A DNA stretch of 64,000 nucleotides from assembly GCF_014646515.1 (NCBI RefSeq), contig NZ_BMNK01000003.1, forward strand, positions 577,456-641,455, written 5' to 3'. Source of the DNA: Nonomuraea glycinis (GTDB lineage Bacteria > Actinomycetota > Actinomycetes > Streptosporangiales > Streptosporangiaceae). Position 1 is the stretch's first letter; every line of letters begins with the position of its first letter. A program made the position numbers and the translations under genes. This document shows, piece by piece, positions 7,149 through 16,603 of the stretch. Under the pieces are notes generated by a model. It saw nothing but the letters and a program-made list of their open reading frames with translations, was not told where the DNA came from and did not search any database.

Positions 7149-10100
7149 ATGATGGGTCGAACAGGCTGTTTACCGCCCCGACCACCCGCCTGGCGACGCT
7201 TACTGATCACGATGGCGAGTGCCGTCCTGGTGCTCGGACTGGCGGCCCCGACCGCCGTGTCAGCTCAGGTTCAGGCCCAGGACCCCGCCCCGGCCGTCAA
7301 GAATTCCGGCGTCAACGTGCTGGTCTTCAGCGGTCAGGCCGCGCAGCAGGACGACCCGGTACGGGCGGCCGCGACGGCGATCAGGGAACTGAGCAAGAAG
7401 AACGGGTTCTCCGTCGAGGAGGCCCAGGATCCGGCGGTCTTCACCGCCGACAACCTGGCTCGGTTCCGCGGCGTGGTGTTCCTGTCCGCCAAGGGCGTGA
7501 ATCTGGACGCGTCGGAGCTCGCCGCCTTCCAGGCGTTCATCAGGGGCGGCGGCGGGTTCGTCGGCATCCGTGACGCCGCCCGCGCGCAGGTGGACTCGGC
7601 CTGGTTCACCGAGCTGATCGGCACCCGCCCCGTCGGCGCCCTCCCCATCGCGGAGAAGGTGACGGAGAGCGCGGCGAGCGGGGACAACCCGCCGAACGAG
7701 ACCAAGGACAAAGCTTTCGACGGGGACAACGACACCAAGTGGCTGGCCCGGACGCCGACCGCGTGGGTGCAGGGCAAGCTGGACAAGGCCGTCGCGGTGG
7801 CGCACTACGCGCTGACGTCGGCCAACGACTTCGCCGGCCGGGACCCGAAGGACTGGACCCTCCAGGGCTCGCAGAACGGGACGACCTGGACGGATCTCGA
7901 CAAGCGCAGCGGGGAGACCTTCCCCCAGCGGTTCCAGAGCAAGGAATACAAGTTCGAGAACACCACGGCGTACCCGTACTACCGGCTCAACATCACCGCG
8001 AACAGCGGTGAGCCGCTGATCCAGCTCGCCGAGCTGCGGCTGTTCGGGCCCGACTCCGCGCCTCCCCCCGCGCCGAAGGAGCAGAAGGCCGTCGTGGACA
8101 TCCTCGACCGCCGGCACCCGGCGAACGAGGGACTTCCGCTCACCCTGTCGCGGACCGACAAGTGGCTGAGCTGGAACCCCAATCCGGTGGGCAAGGTCCA
8201 CACGATCGCGCAGGTCGAGGAGTGGACCTACAACCCGAGCATGAACGGCAACGGCCCGTTCCATCCGGTCTCCTGGTGCCGTGACTACGACGGCGGCCGG
8301 TCCTTCTACACCGGCATGGGCGGCACCAAGGCGAGCTACACCAGCGACGACCGGTTCCGCACGCACCTCGCCGGCGCCATCCGGTGGGCGACCGGCATCG
8401 TCCGGGGCGACTGCCAGGCGACCATCGCGGCCAACTACACCGTGGAACGGCTGACCGCGCCGAACACGCAGGGCCGGCTCGACCAGATCGGCGAGCCGCA
8501 CGGCCTGACCATCGCGCCGAACGGCAAGGTGTTCTACATCGGCAAGGCGGCCTGCGCCACCGGCCCGATCCCCGACTGGAACGACCCGAAGGTGGGCCTC
8601 GGCTGCGGCACCATCCACCAGTGGGACCCGAGGACCAAGCAGGTCAAGCTGCTGACCACGCTGCCCGTCATGGGCAACCGCGGCAGCAGCAACGATGAGC
8701 TGGTCAAGAACGAGGAGGGCCTGGTCGGCATCACCCTCGACCCGGACTTCGCGGAGAACGGCTGGGTCTACGCGTACTGGATGCCGCACGACTCGATCGA
8801 CCGGAACAGGCGCATCGGCAAGCGGACGGTCTCCCGGTTCAACTACGAATCGCGGACCCAGACGATCGACCTGAGCAGCCGCAAGGACCTCCTGCGGTGG
8901 GACACCCAGATCCACAGCTGCTGCCACGCGGGCGGCGGCATGACCTTCGACGAGGACGGCAACCTCTACATCGGCTCCGGTGACAGCAACTCCTCCGGCG
9001 GATCCGGCGGCTACTCCGGGAACAACTGGACCCAGGACTACAAGGGCACCTCGTTCCAGGACGCCCGCCGTACCTCCGGCAACACCAACGACCTCAACGG
9101 CAAGATCCTCCGCATCCACCCGGAGCCCGACGGCACCTACACGATCCCCAAGGACAACCTGTTCACCGGCAAGGAGGAGGGCGGCGGCAAGACCCGCGCG
9201 GAGATCTGGGTGATGGGCGTCCGCAACATCGCGCGGCTGGAGTGGGACAAGAAGAACGACTGGCTCACGGCCGGCTGGGTCGGTCCGGACGCCGGCGGCC
9301 CGAGCGAGACGTGGGGACCGGCGAAGTACGAGACCGTGACGGTTCTCACCTCCGCCGGCAACCAGGGCTGGCCGTACTGCATGGGCAACAAGCAGCCCTA
9401 CCGCGACCGCAGCAACAGCGACGCCACCCAGCCCGCCGAGTGGTACGACTGCGACAACCTGAAGAACACCTCGCCGCGCAACACCGGCCTCGTCGACATC
9501 CCGCCGGCGCGCGCCAACATGATCTGGTACTCGCCGCAGGGCGGCGGCCCGGTCTACCCGAAGCGGCAGGACGACAGCGGTCTCCCCACGTACAAGCAGG
9601 GCGAGGAGACCTTCACCATGCCCTACCTCAAGGGCGGCGGCCAGGCGGTCATGTCGGGCCCGACCTACCACCGCTCCCAGACCAACACCGCCAGCGGGGT
9701 CGCGTGGCCGGAGTACTGGGACAACAAGTGGTTCATCGGTGACGAGTCCAACGGCAACAACCGCATCGCCGTGACCGTGAACCCGGAAACCGCCCGGGAC
9801 GCGGGCCGGCCGGCGTTCGCCGAGGACCTGCGGAACATCATCCCGACCGGCGGCGCCGCCAACCAGCTCCAGTCGTGGATGGACGCGAAGTTCGGTCCCG
9901 ACGGCGCGCTCTACATGCTCGACTACGGCAGCGGCTTCTTCAGCCTGCACGCGAACCAGAAGCTGATCCGCGTCACCTACAAGGGCGGCCCGGCGACGCC
10001 GGACCCGGCCGCCGCCGTGGCTCGTCCCGCCCAGCAGAACGCCGAGCCCAGGACGATGACGTTCTCCAGCGCCAAGGCCGGCGGCGTGGCGTGGGAGTGG

Positions 10101-11147
10101 AACTTCGGCGACGGCAGCGAGCCGTCGACGGAGGCTGACCCGACGCACACCTACGCCGGCTTCGGCACCTACCAGGCGACGCTGAAGGTCACTTACGCCG
10201 ACGGCGAGCAGGCCACCGGGAAGATCGCTGTCACGGTCGGCTGCGCCGCGCCCGACGCCCGGCCGACGGTGCAGCTGCTCGACGCCTTCACCGGCGTGCG
10301 CAACAAGGCGGCCGGCGGCGGCTGCACGATCAACGACCTGATCGACGACGAGCGCGACTGGGAGAACCACGACCAGTTCGTCAAGCACCTCGACACCGTC
10401 GTGACCCAGCTCCTCGGGAACGGCGTCATCACCGCCCAGGAGGCGGAGGCGCTGCGCACCGCCGGCGCCGAGTCGGAGGTCGGGAGGGTGACCGGGTACC
10501 AGCCCATCTTCGACGGCACGGCGTCGTCGCTGCAGGGCTGGAGCCAGGCCCCGTCCGGGCAGTTCACCCTCCAGCCGGACGGCACGATCCGCAGCTCTGG
10601 CGGTCTGGGCATGCTGTGGTACTCCGACAAGGCGTACGCGGACTTCTCGGTCCGGCTGCAGTTCCGGGACAGTTCGCCCGGCCAGCATCGCGCCAACACC
10701 GGCGTCTTCGTCCGGTTCCCTGACCCGAGGACCCCGCTGGAGCAGCGTCCCGCCGGAAGCTGCGGCACGGTCGGCACGGCGCGCACGTCACCCGCGTGGG
10801 TCGCGATCTTCTGTGGCCACGAGATCCAGATCTACGACGGCGACACGGGCGAGCCGCAGAAGACGGGCTCCGTCTACAACTTCTTGCCCAATGGCCTGAA
10901 CCGGGCCGGGGTGACCCCGAAGGAGCAGTGGAACGACTACGAGGTCCGGGTGGTCGGCCAGCACTACACGATCATCCGCAACGGCACCGTGATCAACCAG
11001 TTCGACAACACGCCGGGCAAGGCGTCCTCCCGCGCCGGTGACCCGCCCACGGACCTGCGCCAGTTCATCAGCGGGTTCATCGGGCTGCAGAACCACGGCG
11101 GCGACGACGTGGTCGACTTCCGCAACGTCCGCGTGCGCGAACTCTAG
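7149..11147 (+). CDS. Secreted ThuA / discoidin / PQQ sugar dehydrogenase / PKD / DUF1080 protein
   Basis: 1332 residues from ATG 7149 (AAGGAG nine bases upstream). It has a signal peptide of about 45 residues. A ThuA-like glutamine-amidotransferase fold starts at about residue 55, is interrupted by an F5/8-type C (discoidin) domain at about 168-304, and resumes to about 418. A glucose/sorbosone-dehydrogenase beta-propeller follows (about 428-948; EPHGLTIAPNGKVFYIG, GGMTFDEDGNLYIGSGD). Next is a PKD domain (about 957-1031, WEWNFGDG ... HTYAGFGTYQATLKV), a helical linker with two cysteines, and a DUF1080/concanavalin-like C-terminus (about 1116-1332, PIFDGTASSLQGW). PQQ dehydrogenases of this fold oxidise sugars and need an electron acceptor; the adjacent cupredoxin and laccase could supply one. 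PQQ dependence is from family knowledge. Confidence 0.88.
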   Translation: MMGRTGCLPPRPPAWRRLLITMASAVLVLGLAAPTAVSAQVQAQDPAPAVKNSGVNVLVFSGQAAQQDDPVRAAATAIRELSKKNGFSVEEAQDPAVFTADNLARFRGVVFLSAKGVNLDASELAAFQAFIRGGGGFVGIRDAARAQVDSAWFTELIGTRPVGALPIAEKVTESAASGDNPPNETKDKAFDGDNDTKWLARTPTAWVQGKLDKAVAVAHYALTSANDFAGRDPKDWTLQGSQNGTTWTDLDKRSGETFPQRFQSKEYKFENTTAYPYYRLNITANSGEPLIQLAELRLFGPDSAPPPAPKEQKAVVDILDRRHPANEGLPLTLSRTDKWLSWNPNPVGKVHTIAQVEEWTYNPSMNGNGPFHPVSWCRDYDGGRSFYTGMGGTKASYTSDDRFRTHLAGAIRWATGIVRGDCQATIAANYTVERLTAPNTQGRLDQIGEPHGLTIAPNGKVFYIGKAACATGPIPDWNDPKVGLGCGTIHQWDPRTKQVKLLTTLPVMGNRGSSNDELVKNEEGLVGITLDPDFAENGWVYAYWMPHDSIDRNRRIGKRTVSRFNYESRTQTIDLSSRKDLLRWDTQIHSCCHAGGGMTFDEDGNLYIGSGDSNSSGGSGGYSGNNWTQDYKGTSFQDARRTSGNTNDLNGKILRIHPEPDGTYTIPKDNLFTGKEEGGGKTRAEIWVMGVRNIARLEWDKKNDWLTAGWVGPDAGGPSETWGPAKYETVTVLTSAGNQGWPYCMGNKQPYRDRSNSDATQPAEWYDCDNLKNTSPRNTGLVDIPPARANMIWYSPQGGGPVYPKRQDDSGLPTYKQGEETFTMPYLKGGGQAVMSGPTYHRSQTNTASGVAWPEYWDNKWFIGDESNGNNRIAVTVNPETARDAGRPAFAEDLRNIIPTGGAANQLQSWMDAKFGPDGALYMLDYGSGFFSLHANQKLIRVTYKGGPATPDPAAAVARPAQQNAEPRTMTFSSAKAGGVAWEWNFGDGSEPSTEADPTHTYAGFGTYQATLKVTYADGEQATGKIAVTVGCAAPDARPTVQLLDAFTGVRNKAAGGGCTINDLIDDERDWENHDQFVKHLDTVVTQLLGNGVITAQEAEALRTAGAESEVGRVTGYQPIFDGTASSLQGWSQAPSGQFTLQPDGTIRSSGGLGMLWYSDKAYADFSVRLQFRDSSPGQHRANTGVFVRFPDPRTPLEQRPAGSCGTVGTARTSPAWVAIFCGHEIQIYDGDTGEPQKTGSVYNFLPNGLNRAGVTPKEQWNDYEVRVVGQHYTIIRNGTVINQFDNTPGKASSRAGDPPTDLRQFISGFIGLQNHGGDDVVDFRNVRVREL

Positions 11148-11217
11148 GCCGGGTGCCGGGCCGGGAGGCGATACCCGTGCCCGGCACCCCACCCCCAGCT
11201 CGGAAAGGTGCAGACAC

Positions 11218-12852
11218 ATGCATGTCGGATCTCTCCCCTCCCTCGTGATCAGAGCCTTACGGCGGGCGGCCGGAGCGGTGACGGCGCCACGCCTCGCCAT
11301 GGCGCTGCTCGCCGTGGCGCTCCCCGCGCTCTTCCTGTCGTCGATCCAGGCCACCGCGCAGCCCCGTACCCAACTCACCGCCGCGCAGGCGGCGGACCAG
11401 GTGCTCACCTGGACCGCCGACAACAGCATGACCGCGTACAAGTCGGCGCCGGAAACGGCGGCGGCGGGTCCCGCCACCATCGTCTTCGAGAACAGCGCGG
11501 CCACCGGCAACACCAGCGGCATGACGCACACGCTGACGTTCGACACCTCCACCCCCGGCTACAACCACGACGTCAGCCTCAACATCATCGCCAGCCCCTT
11601 CGACGCCGACGGCGGCCGGCACATCGCCCAGGTGAACCTCACCCCCGGCAAGTACCGCTACGCCTGCGCGATCCCCGGGCACCCCCTGATGACCGGCGAA
11701 CTCATCGTCACCGAAGGCGGGGGCGAGGACACGACCGCACCGCAGGTCTCCGCGCAGGTGGCGGGCGACCAGGACGAGAACGGTGCCTACGTGGGCGCGG
11801 CGACCGTCACGGTCACGGCGAGCGACACCGAGTCCGGGGTGGACACCGTGGAGTACGCGCTCGACGGCGGGGAGTTCGCGGCCTACTCGGCCCCGGTGTC
11901 GGTCAACCAGCCCGGCGCGCACACGGTGACCTTCCGCGCCACCGACAAGGCCGGCAACACCTCACCCGTGGACTCGGTGGAGTTCACGGTGGCGGCTCCG
12001 CAGGAGGAGGACACCACTCCCCCGCAGGTCACCGGGAAGGTGACCGGTGACCAGGACGAGGACGGCGACTACGAGGGCGCGGCGACGGTCACGATCACGG
12101 CGAGCGACACCGGCTCCGGGGTGGACACCGTGGAGTACTCGCTCGACGGCCAGCCGTTCGCGGCGTACACGCAGCCGCTGTCGGTCAACCAGCCCGGCGC
12201 GCACACCGTGACCTTCCGCGCCACCGACAAGGCGGGCAACACCTCGGCCGTGGGCTCGGTGGAGTTCACGGTGGCGGATTCGGAGGGGAAGGACAAGACC
12301 CCGCCGCAGGTCTCGGCGCTGCTGTCGGGCCCGCAGGACTCGGCGGGCAACTACGTCGGCGCGGCGACCGTGATGATCTCGGTGAGCGACACCGAGTCCG
12401 GGGTGGAGATCGTGGAGTACGCGCTCGACGGCGCGCCCTACATCGAGTACCCGTCCCCCGTGTCGGTCAACAAGGCGGGCGCGCACACCCTGTCCTACCG
12501 GGCCACCGACAAGGCCGGGAACACCTCGCCGGTGGCGACGCTGAGGTTCACCGTGGTGCTTCCGGAGGACGACACCACGCTGCCGCAGGTGGCGGCCGCG
12601 ATCACCGGCACCCAGGACTGGGCCTGGAACTACGTCGGCTCGGCGACGGTGAAGCTGACGGCGAGCGACGTCGGCTCCGGCCTGGACAAAGTGGAGTACT
12701 CGCTGGACGGCCAGCCGTTCGCGGCGTACACGAAGCCGCTGGTGGTCAACCAGCCCGGCGAGCACGCCCTGTCCTACCGGGCCACCGACAAGGCCGGGAA
12801 CATGTCGGTGGGCACGGCCAATTTCATGATCGTGGAACCCGACAGCGAGTAG
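11218..12852 (+). CDS. Exported cupredoxin with four Ig-like (OmpL47-type) repeats
   Basis: 544 residues. After an export signal (residues about 25-48) comes a plastocyanin-like domain (about 55-170). It has type-1 copper ligand candidates His104 (SGMTHTLTF), Cys150, His155 and Met158 in YACAIPGHPLMTG. Four repeats of about 92 residues follow, each built from ATVTVTASDTESGVDTVEYALDG and HTVTFRATDKAGNTS-like segments. These are the bacterial Ig-like/OmpL47-type modules common in exported actinomycete proteins. The repeats probably hold the copper domain away from the membrane or bind wall or glycan. It lies 70 bases after the PQQ dehydrogenase gene and just before a strong terminator, so it closes the operon. 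Electron transfer between the three proteins is inferred. Confidence 0.85.
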   Translation: MHVGSLPSLVIRALRRAAGAVTAPRLAMALLAVALPALFLSSIQATAQPRTQLTAAQAADQVLTWTADNSMTAYKSAPETAAAGPATIVFENSAATGNTSGMTHTLTFDTSTPGYNHDVSLNIIASPFDADGGRHIAQVNLTPGKYRYACAIPGHPLMTGELIVTEGGGEDTTAPQVSAQVAGDQDENGAYVGAATVTVTASDTESGVDTVEYALDGGEFAAYSAPVSVNQPGAHTVTFRATDKAGNTSPVDSVEFTVAAPQEEDTTPPQVTGKVTGDQDEDGDYEGAATVTITASDTGSGVDTVEYSLDGQPFAAYTQPLSVNQPGAHTVTFRATDKAGNTSAVGSVEFTVADSEGKDKTPPQVSALLSGPQDSAGNYVGAATVMISVSDTESGVEIVEYALDGAPYIEYPSPVSVNKAGAHTLSYRATDKAGNTSPVATLRFTVVLPEDDTTLPQVAAAITGTQDWAWNYVGSATVKLTASDVGSGLDKVEYSLDGQPFAAYTKPLVVNQPGEHALSYRATDKAGNMSVGTANFMIVEPDSE

Positions 12853-12887
12853 CGCCCTCGTCCCGAGAAGCGAGTCCGTCAACCGGC

Positions 12888-12919
12888 GAGCGGCCCCCGT
12901 CCACGGACGGGGGCCGCTC
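12888..12919 (+). terminator. Strong hairpin closing the oxidase operon
   Basis: A perfect inverted repeat with 15-base arms (GAGCGGCCCCCGTCC and its complement) around a two-base centre begins 35 bases after the cupredoxin stop. There is no U-tract, as usual for actinomycete terminators. Confidence 0.75.
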
Positions 12920-13080
12920 ACACACGCGAGGCCTGCGTACCTGGCGGTTCGCGGCCCGTTCACCGCGATGGCCGCCTGCCTTCTCCTGAGCGGCCTACTC
13001 GCCCTGTCGGTCCCCGCAGGCACACGCCCGGGAGAGGAGTCACGCGCACACGCGTCCTGACCCCCTGATGGCGCAGCGGT

Positions 13081-13611
13081 TCAGCCGCCACCGCCCCCGA
13101 TCAGCGGGTCCACGTTCCACTGCTCAGGCAGATCACTGCCGCAGAAGACGCAAACGAAGTCGCTCTCGCGCACGATGTTGTGCTCCTGGCACCCAGGACA
13201 GCGTCGGAATATCACTTCGTGAGTGAAGCCGGACGGATGCCCGAGCCCTACGCAATCGAGAGCCTGGACGACCGATGACCAGGAGCTGACGTCCGGGCAG
13301 TACCCGGTTGATTGGTTGGTGACCTCGCGCACGACCCATCTGTCTGCCTCGGGGGCGAAGCTGATCTCGCCGGCGCTCAGGACCGATCGTCCGCCTGCAC
13401 AGGCCACATGCTCGCTCTGTCGCGGCGCCAACCAAAGCACGCCGTCCGCGCCGACCACAAAGGTGAACGGCTCGACCAGCTCCGCCGCCGAACGCTCGGC
13501 GACCCAGCTGTCGAAGTCGGTCGCCGATCCGATCCGGCAGCCGCCGCTGCCAGGTCGAACCGCGGCCTTCAGTTCAGCCGGTCCCACGTACCGATAGTTC
13601 CACCCCCGCAT
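13081..13611 (-). CDS. Hypothetical protein with C-terminal CxxC zinc-ribbon-like end
   Basis: About 176 residues from the ATG at 13611, chosen because AGGTGAGC lies directly upstream; the frame is open to 13647. The N-terminal part carries no known motif (MRGWNYRYVGPAELKAAV ... FTFVVGADGVLWLAPRQSEHVACAGG). The last 40 residues contain CPGCQEHN and CVFCGSDLPEQW, two CxxC knuckles that can bind zinc. The gene points back towards the oxidase operon and is separated from it by the terminator. It is probably cytosolic. I do not recognise the family beyond its occurrence as an actinomycete hypothetical. Confidence 0.65.
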   Translation of the reverse strand: MRGWNYRYVGPAELKAAVRPGSGGCRIGSATDFDSWVAERSAAELVEPFTFVVGADGVLWLAPRQSEHVACAGGRSVLSAGEISFAPEADRWVVREVTNQSTGYCPDVSSWSSVVQALDCVGLGHPSGFTHEVIFRRCPGCQEHNIVRESDFVCVFCGSDLPEQWNVDPLIGGGGG

Positions 13612-13695
13612 GCTCACCTGAGCCAACCTAGAACACTTCCGATACACCCCCTAGATCGACTTCTGAGCGTTTCTGCTCGCTGACCGCCAATCTCT

Positions 13696-13792
13696 GAGAA
13701 CGGGCGGGGCTCCGTAAGACTGAAGACCCGCCCGTTCGTACGATGTTCGCCCTGGTCAGCGACCCGAACCGCCAGTCAAGATCGAGCGCCCC
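13696..13792. repeat. Copy A of the tRNA-Arg 3'-flank repeat
   Basis: Matches with scattered mismatches the sequence just downstream (3') of tRNA-Arg at 38850-38947, including the hairpin, the GTACGATGTTCGCCCTGG block and the join GTCAAGATCGAG. The match stops at the acceptor-stem edge; no tRNA body follows. The same block recurs at 17673. This is likely an old attachment-site relic or the displaced original flank. Confidence 0.75.
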
Positions 13793-13878
13793 GCCAACCT
13801 CGGCATCGCCCAAGGCATCAGTGGGCCGCTCACCCAAGCCCTGCGCCGAGACGTCACCGTGGACGGGCACCGAAGGGC

Positions 13879-14556
13879 ATGAGTAACGTGATCCCCGTGC
13901 CTCGAACCTCTCTTCTGGCCGCTGCCCTCACGTTGTCGGTCTGCCTTGCGAATGCCTCAATGGCAAGCGCAGCTTCATCGTCACCGCACCAGGCGTCGAT
14001 TAGTACTACTCACGCATCGACGTCAGCCCAACCGGGCCTGCTACAGACCTTGATCACGCCCAAGCAGACGGCCATCAACAAGACCAAAACCCTGCTGACG
14101 ACATTCTTCACCGATCAGCAGCTGTCCAAAATCCTGGACAAAATGGCGGAGAACATCTACGCCAACAAGCCTCTTAAAGAATCCTTCGACACTCTCATCG
14201 CCACGAATGATCTCACCGCAAGTCAAATGGCGATCATAGCGAGAGTGGAGAACATCTTGCAGAACGATTCCGGGTCGACCTCCGGGACTCCGCTGACCAA
14301 GACCAACGCAGTCCTTCTCCGCAGGCTCGAACCATATCACAAGGATATGAGCAAGAAGATTCTCGCAATGAAAAGCGCCCGGAAGACGAAAGCGGAGTGC
14401 TTCAATCAGGTTTACGTGATGGTGACCGAACGTCTCACCAAAGCCAATATCACGCCGGCCCTGACCGAGATCAAAAGCAGTCTGACGTCGAAAGAGTGGC
14501 AGTCTGTGAGAGTTAATGGCGCAGCACTATTTCTTTGGAGCAAGTACGGGTTGTAG
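13879..14556 (+). CDS. Secreted helical hypothetical protein
   Basis: 225 residues from ATG 13879, with GAAGGG upstream. A signal peptide (TSLLAAALTLSVCLANASMASAAS) ends near residue 35. The mature protein is predicted helical and lysine/threonine-rich (TKTLLTTFFTDQQLSKILDKMAENIY), with one cysteine. Its codon use is visibly less GC-biased than the flanking chromosome (many AAG/AAA, ATC and ACG/ACA mixtures), which suggests horizontal origin. It lies just inside the left-most tRNA-flank repeat. No family is recognised. Confidence 0.65.
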   Translation: MSNVIPVPRTSLLAAALTLSVCLANASMASAASSSPHQASISTTHASTSAQPGLLQTLITPKQTAINKTKTLLTTFFTDQQLSKILDKMAENIYANKPLKESFDTLIATNDLTASQMAIIARVENILQNDSGSTSGTPLTKTNAVLLRRLEPYHKDMSKKILAMKSARKTKAECFNQVYVMVTERLTKANITPALTEIKSSLTSKEWQSVRVNGAALFLWSKYGL

Positions 14557-14769
14557 GGCCGTCTGGTCTGCGCCGGCCGCAGTGGCGAGAAGGTCCTCGT
14601 CTGATCCGGGCAGCGGGTGCCCGGTGCGGGGTTGACGTTTCACAGCCACCTACCCTGCCGGGCAGGGTCTTACGGGACGAAGTGTGGATCATAGCCATGT
14701 GACCTTGCCATCACGTACGGCCTTGCCCGTGCCGACCACCGCATAACGCGGGCTGCCGTCGGCGTTGAC
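14557..14769. other. Intergenic remnant
   Basis: No convincing gene. It lies between convergent genes; no clear terminator hairpin is seen. Confidence 0.35.
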
Positions 14770-15345
14770 CTACCGCCCGATCAGCGCCGTGAACAGGAAC
14801 ACGGCCAGTACGACGGCTGCCACCACCAACCCGGCCTCGCGCAGATCGGTCGGTCGCGGCCGGACCCCCGCACCCGCGATCCCGGCCAGCAGGACCATGG
14901 TGGCCGGGGAGAGCAGCCAGGCCAGGATCAGGCGCGGCACCACGAAGGACGGCGGCGCCACCTGCGCGTGCAGGCACTCCTGCCAAGCCAAGGGCATATC
15001 GGGAGACAGCCACTTCTCGGCCTCGGCCAGCGCGGCGGGGAGCAGGGCGACCACCAGTCCCAGCGTGGCGGGGAGCAAGGAACTGCTCCGGCTCACGTTG
15101 AGACCACCCCGGGACCGCGATCGAATCGCCCAGAACGCGGCCAGCGCCAGCAGCACGGGCTGGAGTCGGGCGAGCCGGTCACCGAGGAAGCCGGCCACCT
15201 GAGCCGCCGGAACAGGCTGCGGCCAGTCCAACGACCCGGCACTGCTGCAAGTGATCATCACCGTCACGGCGAACAGGGGCTCGACCAGCAGATCCCACAG
15301 CGACAGCGCCACCGCCGCCGACCAGAAGACCTTCATCACGCGCAT
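14770..15345 (-). CDS. Hypothetical integral membrane protein
   Basis: 191 residues from ATG 15345. Three or four hydrophobic segments are visible: VFWSAAVALSLWDLLVEPLFAVTVMI, LLPATLGLVVALLPAAL, LILAWLLSPATMVLLAGIAG and the C-terminal AGLVVAAVVLAVFLFTALIG. The segment GDRLARLQPVLLALAAFWAI may add another. Two cysteines (ITCSS, QECLH) may be extracytoplasmic. No family is recognised. It lies within the presumed remnant of an older insertion, upstream of (and co-directional with) the MDMPI-type gene group. Confidence 0.55.
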   Translation of the reverse strand: MRVMKVFWSAAVALSLWDLLVEPLFAVTVMITCSSAGSLDWPQPVPAAQVAGFLGDRLARLQPVLLALAAFWAIRSRSRGGLNVSRSSSLLPATLGLVVALLPAALAEAEKWLSPDMPLAWQECLHAQVAPPSFVVPRLILAWLLSPATMVLLAGIAGAGVRPRPTDLREAGLVVAAVVLAVFLFTALIGR

Positions 15346-15459
15346 GGGGGCTTTCCGAACTTGTGTAGAGGGCCGGAATAGCCCAGGCGGTCGCGGGTCT
15401 CTGAATGCGCTTGGACCATCTGCGACTCGAATGATCGAGCTAGGAGGCGAGTCAGTTGA

Positions 15460-15669
15460 TCAGTCGTCCTGCAAGGCCTCGTCGCTCCGGACGAAAGTGC
15501 CGACACCGCGAACTGCATAAGCGGCGCCCTCCTGGCGCAACCTGGTCAACACCTTCTGAGCGGTGTTCGGTGCAATGCCGAACTCCTCCACGAGTTGATG
15601 CTGTAGCGCTTCGCGGATGGCGACCTGCCGATACACCGGCATCCCAGAGCTGTAGTCGGTCACAACCAC
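15460..15669 (-). pseudogene. Internally deleted GntR regulator
   Basis: 69 residues that start like the GntR gene at 21228-21683 (DYSSGMPVYRQVA) and continue with the second half of a winged helix (QLVEEFGIAPNTAQKVLTRLRQEGAAYAVRGVGTFVR). The stretch that normally links them, about 18 residues including the first DNA-binding helices, is missing or scrambled. The first 40 or so coding bases are nearly identical to those of the gene at 21683, so the two are related copies. It may be a dead copy or a very small regulator. Confidence 0.55.
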
Positions 15670-15741
15670 AGCCGCGCGATGTCCGCAACCCCGGGCCCAG
15701 TGGCGCCCGCAGGACCGACAGATGCGTCACAAGTGCGCGTT

Positions 15742-16515
15742 TTACGCGTTCGGGTCCCAGTCGGCGAGCTGCTCCATCGGCTCGGTGTCGCCGGTGGTCT
15801 CCAGGCCGTCGAGCGGGACGCGCTCGTAGAAGTAGAGGACCAGCTCGCTCGCTGCGCCTCGCATCGCCATGTCGCCCGGCTCCGCGTCGGCGGCGAGGTC
15901 GTCGCAGCGGACGCCGTCGGCGTTGAGGGTCAGGCGCCAGGAGCGGCCCTCGGTCGCGTGCAGGTCGATGGTCGCCGGCTTGAACGGCCAGGGGACGCTC
16001 GTCGCCGCGACGGTCGTCAAGAACTCGTCGACGCCCTCGACCGCGACGTCCGTCGGCAGCGGCTGCGCGGCCCCCTGGGCGAGCAGGGCGTCGTAGGTGT
16101 GGACGGCGATCTCCTGGATCTGGTGCCGGGCCACGGCTCCGCTGGTCTCCGGGGCCTGCGAGCGACCCCACCAGGTCCAGCAGCCCCGGTCCGGACCGGC
16201 CTCGCGCAGCGCGTCGAGCATGAGCCCGGTCGACTCGGCGAGCCAGGCGTCCAAAGCTTCGCGATCGCGAGGCGCGGTCGGGGCACCCTTCGGGTCCGTC
16301 CTCGCCGGAGGCTCAGCGCCCGGACCCGCCGCGACGATGGCAGCCTGGCGGCGGCGGCCGTCGCCGAGATGCTGCACCAGTTCACGCAGCGTCCAATCCG
16401 GGCAGGCCGTGACCTGAACGTCAAGGTCGGGAGCGGACGCGATCGCGGCGCGGAACGCGGCCGAGCGGTCTTCGATCAGCCGCAGGACCTCGGGGAAGTC
16501 CAGAATGTTTTGCAC
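15742..16515 (-). CDS. Mycothiol-dependent maleylpyruvate isomerase family protein
   Basis: 257 residues from GTG 16515. The N-terminal four-helix DinB/MDMPI domain contains VTACPDWTLRELVQHLGDG, the usual signature in which a conserved His lies on the helix after CPDWT. The C-terminal MDMPI domain is visible from about residue 150 (IDLHATEGRSWRLTLNADG, ASELVLYFYERVPLDGLE). Family members use mycothiol or act on unknown small substrates in actinomycetes; the real isomerase activity is proven for few. The gene stands alone between fragments and may be part of the native chromosome or of an old insertion. Confidence 0.82.
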   Translation of the reverse strand: MQNILDFPEVLRLIEDRSAAFRAAIASAPDLDVQVTACPDWTLRELVQHLGDGRRRQAAIVAAGPGAEPPARTDPKGAPTAPRDREALDAWLAESTGLMLDALREAGPDRGCWTWWGRSQAPETSGAVARHQIQEIAVHTYDALLAQGAAQPLPTDVAVEGVDEFLTTVAATSVPWPFKPATIDLHATEGRSWRLTLNADGVRCDDLAADAEPGDMAMRGAASELVLYFYERVPLDGLETTGDTEPMEQLADWDPNA

Positions 16516-16603
16516 CTCGGTTGTGTATCACGGCGCTCCGGCCGCCGGGTAGCGAATTTATCGGACGAATGCGTCGACGGCCGGGCGGAGCGTCGGCGCC
16601 GAA

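Noticed and set aside
7260..10688. Very long minus-strand open frame opposite the PQQ/ThuA gene
   Set aside because: High-GC coding on the plus strand leaves long open frames opposite; the translation is low-complexity Val/Arg/Gly and lacks domains.
12968..13060. 30-codon frame with a signal-peptide-like start (MAACLLLSGLLALSVPAG)
   Set aside because: No ribosome binding site, ends immediately after the hydrophobic part, and follows a terminator; probably a fragment or chance.
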